A DNA stretch of 15,772 nucleotides from Candidatus Bathyarchaeum sp. Its GTDB lineage: Archaea; Thermoproteota; Bathyarchaeia; Bathyarchaeales; Bathyarchaeaceae. Where the stretch lies: positions 1-15,772 of the forward strand of contig PIXT01000004.1 in the NCBI GenBank assembly GCA_003096235.1, in the 5' to 3' direction. The translations under genes and the position numbers were made by a program. A model generated the notes under the pieces. It ran no database searches, was not told where the DNA came from, and worked only from the letters and a program-made list of their open reading frames with translations. The number at the start of each line of letters is the position of its first letter. Within the stretch, counting starts at the first letter, position 1. Of this stretch, positions 1-6,180 are shown piece after piece.

Positions 1-354
1 CCCCTAATGAGTGTAGGTCCAAGCACTTTCATTGATGAACTGATAACTTTGGCAGGTGGAGAAAACATCTTCAACGATGCAACTACAAGCTGGCCAATGA
101 TAAGCTCCGAGGCAGTTATCGAAAAGAATCCTGACGTAATTTTCTTCCCTGACATGTATATGGGTGTAGGTAACTTCTACGAAACCATAGAATCTGTGGA
201 GGGTCGTCCTGGATGGGACTCCATAACTGCAGTTCAAAACGATGCCCTATATGAAATCGATGCAGACATAATCTCTAGGTCCGGTCCAAGGCTAGTCGAC
301 GCACTTGAAGCTATTTCAAAAATGGTTCATCCAGAAATCTTTGGAGAACCCTAA
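1..354 (+). CDS. btuF: Cobalamin/iron-complex ABC transporter substrate-binding protein (BtuF type), 5' end missing
   Basis: The reading frame is open from the first base of the window, so this is the C-terminal ~117 residues of a longer gene (family members are usually 300-400 residues). The visible part is typical of the C-terminal lobe of type III (helical-backbone) binding proteins: STFIDELITLAGGENIF, then SSEAVIEKNPDVIFFPD and a final helix RLVDALEAISKMVHPE. The protein would sit outside the membrane and deliver ligand to the permease encoded next. An internal ATG at 7 is not the real start because the homology runs through it. Ligand: cobamide is inferred from the permease, ATPase and corrinoid genes nearby; siderophore or heme cannot be excluded from this lobe alone. 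Confidence 0.85.
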   Translation, partial: PLMSVGPSTFIDELITLAGGENIFNDATTSWPMISSEAVIEKNPDVIFFPDMYMGVGNFYETIESVEGRPGWDSITAVQNDALYEIDADIISRSGPRLVDALEAISKMVHPEIFGEP

Positions 355-360
355 AATAAC

Positions 361-380
361 CCCTCCCTTTTTTTTATAAC
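361..380 (+). promoter_or_regulatory. T-tract and TATA-like element between btuF and btuC
   Basis: Just after the btuF stop there is a run of eight T (368-375) running into TTTTTATAAC (371-380). The T-run could end btuF transcripts. The same bases look like an archaeal TATA box placed 24-33 bases before the btuC ATG at 404, which would give an almost leaderless btuC transcript. There is no clear Shine-Dalgarno sequence before 404, in keeping with a leaderless start. Both readings are inference. Confidence 0.35.
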
Positions 381-403
381 CTAAACATAATCTGTGAACG
401 TTT

Positions 404-1483
404 ATGAAACCAGACGCTAAATTTGCTCATTTAAGGCGTGTTTCTCACTGGAAGCTTTATTTACTCATACTTTTAGTTGCGTTTGGAATTATTTTTGTTT
501 TATCGCTTAATCTTGGTTTTGCGCCTATTCCATTCAGCGACATTTTGAAGATACTGTCCAAACAAGTTCCTTTCCTGAACAACCTGATAGACTCTTCAGG
601 AGTCAACAGTACCTATGAAGTGATAATCAGCCAAATCAGGCTTCCACGGGTAATCTGTGGCGCCCTAGTTGGCGCGGCTCTGGCAACCGCAGGCGTTACA
701 TATCAAGGAATTTTCAGAAATCCTATGGCTGACCCCTACGTTATCGGAGCCTCAACAGGCGCATCAGTGGGTTCAGCTCTTGTATTAGTTCTCGGAATCG
801 GTATCTCCATTTTGGGCGTGAACACGCTTCAAATTTTTGCTTTCGCTGGTTCCCTGATAACTATTCTTCTCGTTTACACTATGTCACGAGTCGGCTCCAA
901 AGTTCCAGTTACAACTTTGCTTCTCACTGGAATCGCAGTAAGTCTTTTCCAAAACGCCATAGTAACCTATCTGAAAACAGTCGCCACCGACAAAATTCTT
1001 CACGGACTAACTTTCTGGCTTATCGGAAGCCTTTCAACCACCGAAAACTGGGATAAAGTTTTTGCTATTCTTCCTTTCGTAATCGTGGGCGCCGCCATTT
1101 CTTATTTGTATTCACGTGACTTGAATATCCTTGCTTTAGGAGAAGATCAAGCTCAGCACCTAGGTGTTGAAATAGAAAAAGTTAAGCGCATATTGCTTGT
1201 TTCGGGCGCGTTGATGACCGCAGCGGCTGTGTCAATTAGTGGTTTGATTGGTTTTGTTGGTTTAATAATTCCGCACTTGACAAGAATTTTGATAGGTCCA
1301 GATCATCGACTTCTTTTGCCTACGTCCGCGATTGTAGGTGCTTCATTTTTGGTGATATGTGATGCTTTATCCCGAGTGATAATGGGTTCTGGAGAAGCAC
1401 CTGTTGGTATAATCACGGCGTTTGCGGGCGCTCCATTTTTCATATATCTTCTACGCAGAAAAAGAAAAGGCTACATGGTATAG
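404..1483 (+). CDS. btuC: Cobalamin-type ABC transporter permease (FecCD/BtuC family)
   Basis: A 359-residue polytopic membrane protein, normal length for FecCD permeases. The first membrane segment is about residues 18-37. Family signatures are RLPRVICGALVGAALATAG at 79-97 followed by Q101 and the NPMADPYVIGASTGA motif (106-120), FWLIGSL at 204-210, the cytoplasmic coupling-helix region LGVEIEKVKR (253-262), and GLIGFVGLIIPHLTR at 280-294. It would form the homodimeric channel of the importer, working with the binding protein upstream and the ATPase 13 bases downstream. The start is the first ATG after the TATA-like T-tract. Assignment to corrinoid rather than siderophore uptake rests on context (cobS and corrinoid protein in the same window). 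Confidence 0.9.
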   Translation: MKPDAKFAHLRRVSHWKLYLLILLVAFGIIFVLSLNLGFAPIPFSDILKILSKQVPFLNNLIDSSGVNSTYEVIISQIRLPRVICGALVGAALATAGVTYQGIFRNPMADPYVIGASTGASVGSALVLVLGIGISILGVNTLQIFAFAGSLITILLVYTMSRVGSKVPVTTLLLTGIAVSLFQNAIVTYLKTVATDKILHGLTFWLIGSLSTTENWDKVFAILPFVIVGAAISYLYSRDLNILALGEDQAQHLGVEIEKVKRILLVSGALMTAAAVSISGLIGFVGLIIPHLTRILIGPDHRLLLPTSAIVGASFLVICDALSRVIMGSGEAPVGIITAFAGAPFFIYLLRRKRKGYMV

Positions 1484-1496
1484 GTGACGAAAACTT

Positions 1497-2789
1497 ATGG
1501 TAACATTGACAATTGATGGCGTTAATTGCTCTTATGGCTCCGTTGATATTTTGAAGGATATCAATTTTGGAGTTAACAGCGGCGAGTTCTTGGGCATTCT
1601 TGGTCCTAACGGTTCAGGAAAAACTACGTTGCTCAAAAGCATCAGCAGAGTGCTCAAACCAAAGAAAGGCACAATTCTCATCGACAAAGAAAACATATAC
1701 GCCATGAAAAGTTTGGATGTTGCCAAACAGATGGCAGTAGTCCCGCAGAGTACACCTGTTTCGTTCGACTTTACTGCTCTGGAAGTCGTTCTTATGGGTC
1801 GCAATCCGCACATGACTCGGTTCAAAATGGAGGGCAAAAAGGACTTGGACATAGCAAAGGATTCCATGGAACTAACCCACACTTGGGAGTTCGCCGACAG
1901 ACCCATAACCGAACTTAGCGGCGGAGAAATACAGCGTGTGATAATTGCACGTGCCCTTACGCAGGAACCAAAAATTCTTTTACTCGACGAGCCAACAACC
2001 CATCTAGACATCAGCAACCAGCTAGAAATAATGGATCTGATTAAGCATCTGTGTGAAACACAAAAGTTGTTGATAGTCGCGGTTTTCCATGACTTCAATT
2101 TAGCAGCCAGATACTGTGACTCCATTATTCTATTGAAGGACGGCAAAATTGTTGCTGCTGGAAAATCAAATGAGACTCTCACAAGTGAAAACGTCAAAAA
2201 AGTTTTCAGCGTTGACACTATCGTGAAGCATCACCCCATCACGGGTTCTTTGCATGTTATTCCGATTTCAAGACCCATACTCCAGCAACAAAAGAGCCTA
2301 ATTGTCCACCTGATATCTGGAGGTGGAACTGGTAGCCCCGTGATGAAGACCCTGCTCGATGAAGGCTACCGCGTAACTGCTGGCGTCCTCAACTTGCTAG
2401 ATACTGATCACGAGACCGCACAGCTGCTCTCTGTTCCAACAACAAACGAGGCTCCATTCTCTCCAATAACCAATGAAGCTCACAAAGCCAATCTGCAGAT
2501 GATAAGCAAGGCAGACGTTCTTGTTGTAACGCCGACCCAGTTTGGTGACGGTAACTTGCGTAACCTAGAGGCTGCAGAAACGGCTCTGGACAATGGAATC
2601 GCCACAATCTTGCTAGAAAATGGTCCAATGGACGAGAGAGACTTCACTAACGGCAAAGCAACAGAGTACCTAAACAAACTCAAAAACAAAGGCGCCACAA
2701 CCTTGCAGAGCATCAGAGAACTAGTAACTTTCATCAACAACTTAGAATCAAAAAACAACAAAGAAAATCATAAGGCAAACAAACCTTGA
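1497..2789 (+). CDS. btuD: Cobalamin-type ABC transporter ATPase (BtuD) with C-terminal extension
   Basis: A 430-residue protein. Residues 1-255 are a complete ABC ATPase: Walker A GPNGSGKTT (36-44), Q-loop Q84, signature LSGGE (140-144), Walker B ILLLDEP (160-166), D-loop HLD (169-171) and H-loop H198. It would power the permease encoded upstream. The start is firm: GGTGA at 1483-1487 overlaps the btuC stop and lies 9 bases before the ATG. The usual BtuD/FecE ATPase is about 255-265 residues; here about 160 residues are added. The extension (about 266-420) has a hydrophobic strand, a glycine-rich turn (GGGTGSPVM, 275-283) and a second strand ADVLVVTPTQFGDG (339-352), suggesting a Rossmann-like alpha/beta domain. 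Extended BtuD-like ATPases are known in some archaea; what this domain binds is not known to me. Confidence 0.88.
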   Translation: MVTLTIDGVNCSYGSVDILKDINFGVNSGEFLGILGPNGSGKTTLLKSISRVLKPKKGTILIDKENIYAMKSLDVAKQMAVVPQSTPVSFDFTALEVVLMGRNPHMTRFKMEGKKDLDIAKDSMELTHTWEFADRPITELSGGEIQRVIIARALTQEPKILLLDEPTTHLDISNQLEIMDLIKHLCETQKLLIVAVFHDFNLAARYCDSIILLKDGKIVAAGKSNETLTSENVKKVFSVDTIVKHHPITGSLHVIPISRPILQQQKSLIVHLISGGGTGSPVMKTLLDEGYRVTAGVLNLLDTDHETAQLLSVPTTNEAPFSPITNEAHKANLQMISKADVLVVTPTQFGDGNLRNLEAAETALDNGIATILLENGPMDERDFTNGKATEYLNKLKNKGATTLQSIRELVTFINNLESKNNKENHKANKP

Positions 2790-2846
2790 ATTACATTTTG
2801 GGTGAAAAAGTGATTAACCTGTTACCTACTTCTTCGCAAGAATTGA

Positions 2847-2862
2847 ATACGTTTTTATTTTC
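2847..2862 (+). promoter_or_regulatory. TATA-like promoter of the first radical SAM gene
   Basis: A T-rich box GTTTTTATTTT sits about 30-40 bases before the ATG at 2888. No Shine-Dalgarno sequence is visible between them, so the transcript probably starts near the ATG (leaderless). Judged by eye only. Confidence 0.4.
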
Positions 2863-2887
2863 TCGTTAAACTCTTAACTACTACTTG

Positions 2888-3970
2888 ATGGTGAATATTT
2901 TGAGAGGCAAAGGACCTTTATTCATTCTGCCATGGAGATGCACCCCAGCATGCACCAGCAGTTGCCTACACTGCGGCTTTGCATCACATCCTCCAGCATC
3001 CGACGCGCTTGGAACAAAAGAAACCATGCGTATCGTAGATAAAATACACGATTTTGGTGCAACCTACTTTGGAATAAGCGGAGGAGAGCCTCTTCTCCGA
3101 AAAGACCTCCCCGAAATAATCAGGTACGCCAAAAGCACTGGCATGAATGTTAGCGTAATCACCAATGGAGTTTTTCTTGACGACAAAAACTTGGACACCC
3201 TAATTAAGCATGATGTCCGGGTCTCAGTAAGTGTTGATGGACCCGAAGAAATCAACGATGCCTTACGTGGAAAGGGCGCATACGAAAAAGCCGTTTCCGC
3301 TATAAAAAAAACCTCCAAAGCTGGACTTCTAGACTGCCTCGTGGCGACCCTTGCCAATGTTGACGCCACACGCAATAACGTATCCTCTGAAGATATGGAG
3401 CATGTCATCAAATTGGCTGAAGAGTATGGCGCTCGGTGGGTGGTAATTCATGGCTTCATTCCATTCAACAAAACAAAAGAGCATCTGGCTCGGGCTCCTT
3501 CACCGCAGCAGTATGAGCAGATATGGAACCAAGTCTATGACCTGCGGCTAAAGTATAACGGAAAACCTGAAGTCAACGTTTATTGTCCCTTCTTTGCACG
3601 AATCGCTAAACAGCGGGGATTGCCAAACTTTGATGATTGGTTCCAGAATTTTTTCCTTGGTAAATGTTCCCTTGCTGGAAAGTACATGAGTGTAATAGAA
3701 AACGGGGACGTTATTCCATGCAGCTTCAATGATCGAATCAGGCTGGGAAACGTTCAAAATAAATCACTGAAACAAATCTGGGATGAATTGCAAACATCAG
3801 AATTAACCCTCAAACTCAAGGACCGAAGTAATTTGAAGGGTAAATGTGGAGTTTGCGAATACCGCGAAATTTGTGGTGGATGCCGAACCAGAGCAGAAAT
3901 ATACACTGGAGACTTTTTAGGTTCTGACCCCGCGTGCGCATATATCCCCAAAGTGTTGCGCGAAAAATAG
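2888..3970 (+). CDS. Radical SAM/SPASM protein, AhbC/AhbD/NirJ-like (paralogue 1)
   Basis: A 360-residue radical SAM enzyme. The [4Fe-4S]/SAM motif is CTSSCLHC (C22, C26, C29) in the context WRCTPAC, and GGEP follows at 65-68. The C-terminal SPASM part carries further cysteines, including PCSF and the block CGVCEYREICGGCRTRA (from about 320) and DPAC near the end. The phrase LKGKCGVCEYREICGG followed by TGD is typical of the AhbC/AhbD/NirJ group, which remodels iron porphyrin side chains; SPASM proteins also modify peptides. No other heme gene is in the window, so the substrate is unknown. ATG 2888 was chosen over the TTG at 2885, which merely adds one residue directly before it. About half the residues match the next radical SAM protein. 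A T-rich stretch follows the stop. Confidence 0.82.
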   Translation: MVNILRGKGPLFILPWRCTPACTSSCLHCGFASHPPASDALGTKETMRIVDKIHDFGATYFGISGGEPLLRKDLPEIIRYAKSTGMNVSVITNGVFLDDKNLDTLIKHDVRVSVSVDGPEEINDALRGKGAYEKAVSAIKKTSKAGLLDCLVATLANVDATRNNVSSEDMEHVIKLAEEYGARWVVIHGFIPFNKTKEHLARAPSPQQYEQIWNQVYDLRLKYNGKPEVNVYCPFFARIAKQRGLPNFDDWFQNFFLGKCSLAGKYMSVIENGDVIPCSFNDRIRLGNVQNKSLKQIWDELQTSELTLKLKDRSNLKGKCGVCEYREICGGCRTRAEIYTGDFLGSDPACAYIPKVLREK

Positions 3971-3980
3971 CGTAACAATC

Positions 3981-4019
3981 TTCTTTTTGTTTTCTTTCTT
4001 TTTTGTTAATTTTTGTTTC
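3981..4019 (+). terminator. T-rich transcription terminator after the first radical SAM gene
   Basis: Beginning 10 bases after the TAG stop there are several closely spaced T-runs (five, four, three, six, five and three T) within about 40 bases. Poly-T tracts of this kind end archaeal transcripts without needing a hairpin. It separates the first radical SAM gene from the promoter at 4093. Confidence 0.5.
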
Positions 4020-4092
4020 AATTCTTTGTCAATAAATCTTGACTAAAAAGTTTTCAAATATGATTTTTCATACTCAAGAAATCTTAACAAAA

Positions 4093-4103
4093 ACGCTTTT
4101 ATC
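4093..4103 (+). promoter_or_regulatory. TATA-like promoter for the small ORF / second radical SAM operon
   Basis: The box ACGCTTTTATC lies about 25-30 bases before position 4125, which would be the expected transcription start. The ten bases ACGCTTTTAT occur again at 14039-14048 before the DUF1616 gene, at a similar distance, which supports its reading as a promoter element of this genome. Confidence 0.5.
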
Positions 4104-4124
4104 CACTATTCTCTCTAAAACATT

Positions 4125-4143
4125 ATGTTGGAGCCTCCAACAT
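4125..4143. repeat. Perfect 19-bp palindrome over the start region of the small ORF
   Basis: ATGTTGGAG-C-CTCCAACAT: two 9-bp arms around one central base. It falls at the predicted transcription start. It contains the GGAG ribosome-binding sequence (4130-4133) of the 43-codon ORF in the left arm and the first two bases of that ORF's ATG (4142-4143) at the end of the right arm. As DNA it could be a repressor site; as RNA it could fold with a short loop and hide the ribosome site. Either role is inference. Confidence 0.6.
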
Positions 4144-4273
4144 GAAGGGATTCTCGTCACGGTTCATTATATTGTTCCTTTACCTCCGAAAATTTTGTCT
4201 TGCAATAGTAGCCACTGGACACAAACTGGTTAACACATGGTGTGGTTCCAACAATTTGATGAATCTAACATGA
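4142..4273 (+). CDS. Putative small protein or leader peptide, 43 aa, before radical SAM gene 2
   Basis: This ORF is preceded by a GGAG Shine-Dalgarno sequence (4130-4133) 8 bases before the ATG and by a TATA-like box at 4093. It ends at 4273, where its TGA stop overlaps the GAGG sequence (4272-4275) that serves the radical SAM gene starting at 4283, an arrangement typical of coupled genes. The peptide begins MKGFSSRFIILFLYLRKF, has a hydrophobic N-terminal half and two cysteines (positions 19 and 34), and ends CGSNNLMNLT. I recognise no family. It could be a substrate peptide for the adjacent SPASM enzyme, a regulatory leader, or a chance ORF. The rest of the 3971-4282 interval holds the T-rich terminator, promoter and palindrome described separately; no cobalamin riboswitch box was seen. 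Confidence 0.35.
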   Translation: MKGFSSRFIILFLYLRKFCLAIVATGHKLVNTWCGSNNLMNLT

Positions 4274-4282
4274 GGAATAAAC

Positions 4283-5353
4283 ATGAATGCGACCCAACAA
4301 ATCATGGAAAACAGGCCACTCTTATACATGATGACTTGGAGATGTACAAGAGCCTGTAACTATAACTGTTTAAACTGCAGTTTTGCATCAAACCCTCACG
4401 CAATAAATGAAATTGACACCAAAGGCGGAATGCGCATAGTTGATGAGCTTCATGCTATGGGCGCAAAATGGTTCGGATTAAGCGGTGGAGAGCCCCTTGT
4501 CCGAAAGGACATTTTTGAGATTATTGCGCACGCAAAGAGCCTTGGCATGAACGTGAGCCTCATAACAAACGGCTATTACGTTAAAGGCGACATTTTGGAC
4601 AATCTGATAAAAAATGAGGTCATGACTGCCGTAAGCCTTGATGGCACAGAAGAAACAAATGACCGTACCCGAGGAAAAGGCTCCTACGCAACAGCCCTTA
4701 AAGCTATGGAACGGCTGTCTGATGGCGGAATTTTTGATTGCATCGTATCAACCCTGAATAAGCGTAACTGCTCAGAAGTGGATCATATTGCCGAGCTGGG
4801 CTACAAGTACAATGCTACCCGCGTTGTCTATCACAATTATATTCCAGTTGGCAGAGCTCAAGAACATTTGGATTTGGCTCCTACTCCACAGCAGTACGAA
4901 GTGGTTATGAACAGAATCTACGATTTGATGATGGAATATAAAGATAAAATGAGCATTAACGTGTACTGTCCATTCTTTGCTCGAATCGCAAAAGAACGAG
5001 GAATGCCCAACTTCGAATACTGGTTCAACAACGTTTTTCTTGGGCAGTGTTTTATTGGCGGCAGGTACATGGGGTTGCTTGAGAATGGTGACATTCGTCC
5101 TTGTGGCTTTAATGAAGGTTACCGGATGGGCAACATCCGAAACAAGTCGATGACCGAAATCTGGAATGAAATGCAGAAATCTGAATTGCATCGTAAACTC
5201 AGGAATCGTAATAATTTGAAGGGTAAATGTGGTGTTTGCGAATACCGCGAGATTTGTGGTGGTTGCCGAACCAGAGCAGAAATATACACTGGAGACCTGT
5301 TTGCTTCTGATCCCGCGTGTGCGTATGTCCCTAAAGTTTTGCGCAAACATTGA
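4283..5353 (+). CDS. Radical SAM/SPASM protein, AhbC/AhbD/NirJ-like (paralogue 2)
   Basis: A 356-residue enzyme with the radical SAM motif CNYNCLNC (C25, C29, C32), an additional C21 just before it, and GGEP at 68-71. The C-terminal SPASM region holds C256, C274, C316, C319, C325, C328 and C346, enough for auxiliary Fe-S clusters. The block VYCPFFARIAKERGMPNF (228-244) is shared with the first paralogue and resembles the equivalent region of NirJ/AhbD-type proteins. The start has GAGG (4272-4275) 7 bases upstream. It is followed after 24 bases by a GNAT/YoaP gene, so the two are probably cotranscribed. The reaction could be tetrapyrrole side-chain chemistry or peptide modification; the sequence does not decide. 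The last part of the gene is nearly identical in DNA to that of paralogue 1. Confidence 0.82.
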   Translation: MNATQQIMENRPLLYMMTWRCTRACNYNCLNCSFASNPHAINEIDTKGGMRIVDELHAMGAKWFGLSGGEPLVRKDIFEIIAHAKSLGMNVSLITNGYYVKGDILDNLIKNEVMTAVSLDGTEETNDRTRGKGSYATALKAMERLSDGGIFDCIVSTLNKRNCSEVDHIAELGYKYNATRVVYHNYIPVGRAQEHLDLAPTPQQYEVVMNRIYDLMMEYKDKMSINVYCPFFARIAKERGMPNFEYWFNNVFLGQCFIGGRYMGLLENGDIRPCGFNEGYRMGNIRNKSMTEIWNEMQKSELHRKLRNRNNLKGKCGVCEYREICGGCRTRAEIYTGDLFASDPACAYVPKVLRKH

Positions 5354-5377
5354 ATTGTGTTTAAGCGTGATTTTTGG

Positions 5378-6154
5378 ATGAGCGTAAAAATAGTTGACAC
5401 AACTTTAGACAATATTCTTGACTTTGGCGTTTGTGGCTACAAAAACATCAAAAATGAGGGGCTTAGACGAAAAGTTGAGTGGCTGAAAGAACGTTTTTCT
5501 GAAGGAATGAAAATCAAATCGCTGGTTTCAGAGACTGATGGAACTCAGGGCTTAATTGAGTATCTTCCCGGTGAATACTGCTGGAGACCTGTTGAAGCAA
5601 GTGGTTACATGTTTATTCACTGCATTTTTTCTGGCTTCAAACGTGCCTATAAACAGAAAGGTTACGGCTCACTTTTGATTGATGAATGCTTGAAGGATGC
5701 CAAACAAGAGGGAATGTTTGGGGTTGTTGTGGTGACTCGTAAAGGCGGATGGATGGCTGATGAACGGGTGTTTCTGAAAAAGGGTTTTGAAGTTGTTGAT
5801 TTTGCTCCTCCTGATTTTGAGTTGCTTGTAAAAAAGTTCAGCGAAAGTGCTCCTACTCCAAAGTTTAAAGGAGACTGGGAAAAGAAGCTGGCTCAGTACA
5901 ACGAGGGTTTGACAATCTTTTGGTCAAGTCAATGTCCGTATCCTGCAAAAGTTGTGGGTGAATTGGTTGAGGTTGCTGAAAAGACGTTCGATGTTAAAGC
6001 TGCTGTGATTGAATTGAAGAGCTGTGAGGATGCACAAAATAGTCCTTGTGCGTTTGGTGTTTTTTGTGTGGTGTATAACGGAAAAGTTGTTGCTTGTAAT
6101 CCAATCAGTAAACGAAGGCTCACCAATATTTTGACTAAAGAGCTCAAACTCTAG
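5378..6154 (+). CDS. GNAT-family N-acetyltransferase with C-terminal YoaP-like domain
   Basis: A 258-residue two-domain protein. Residues 1-155 are a GNAT fold: GLRRKVEWLKERFSEGMKIK (28-47), the EYLPGEYCWRPVEASGYMFI stretch (61-80), acetyl-CoA loop QKGYGS (93-98) and APPDFELLVKKF near its end. Residues about 175-258 match my recollection of the YoaP-type domain (FWSSQCPYP at 181-189, then IELKSCEDAQNSPCAFGVF), which looks thioredoxin-like. The family is known from bacteria and archaea but its substrate is not established. ATG 5378 was preferred over an in-frame GTG at 5357 because CGTGAT at 5365-5370 is a plausible ribosome site and the family homology begins there. Its closeness to radical SAM gene 2 suggests a joint role. 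It converges with the next gene, 26 bases apart. Confidence 0.8.
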   Translation: MSVKIVDTTLDNILDFGVCGYKNIKNEGLRRKVEWLKERFSEGMKIKSLVSETDGTQGLIEYLPGEYCWRPVEASGYMFIHCIFSGFKRAYKQKGYGSLLIDECLKDAKQEGMFGVVVVTRKGGWMADERVFLKKGFEVVDFAPPDFELLVKKFSESAPTPKFKGDWEKKLAQYNEGLTIFWSSQCPYPAKVVGELVEVAEKTFDVKAAVIELKSCEDAQNSPCAFGVFCVVYNGKVVACNPISKRRLTNILTKELKL

Positions 6155-6180
6155 GTGCTGCAGCTTAGTAGAATGTGTGG

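Noticed and set aside
1532..2218. 228-codon minus-strand ORF opposite btuD
   Set aside because: It lies entirely over a clear ABC ATPase gene with all catalytic motifs; its translation has no recognisable domain.
4039..4233. 64-codon plus-strand ORF between the radical SAM genes
   Set aside because: It spans the probable promoter and palindrome, lacks a ribosome site and looks like random composition; the overlapping ORF at 4142 has better signals.
3971..4282. Cobalamin riboswitch before the second radical SAM gene
   Set aside because: The gap is long enough and the context suggested one, but no B12-box-like sequence or matching stem arrangement was seen; such riboswitches are also rare in archaea.
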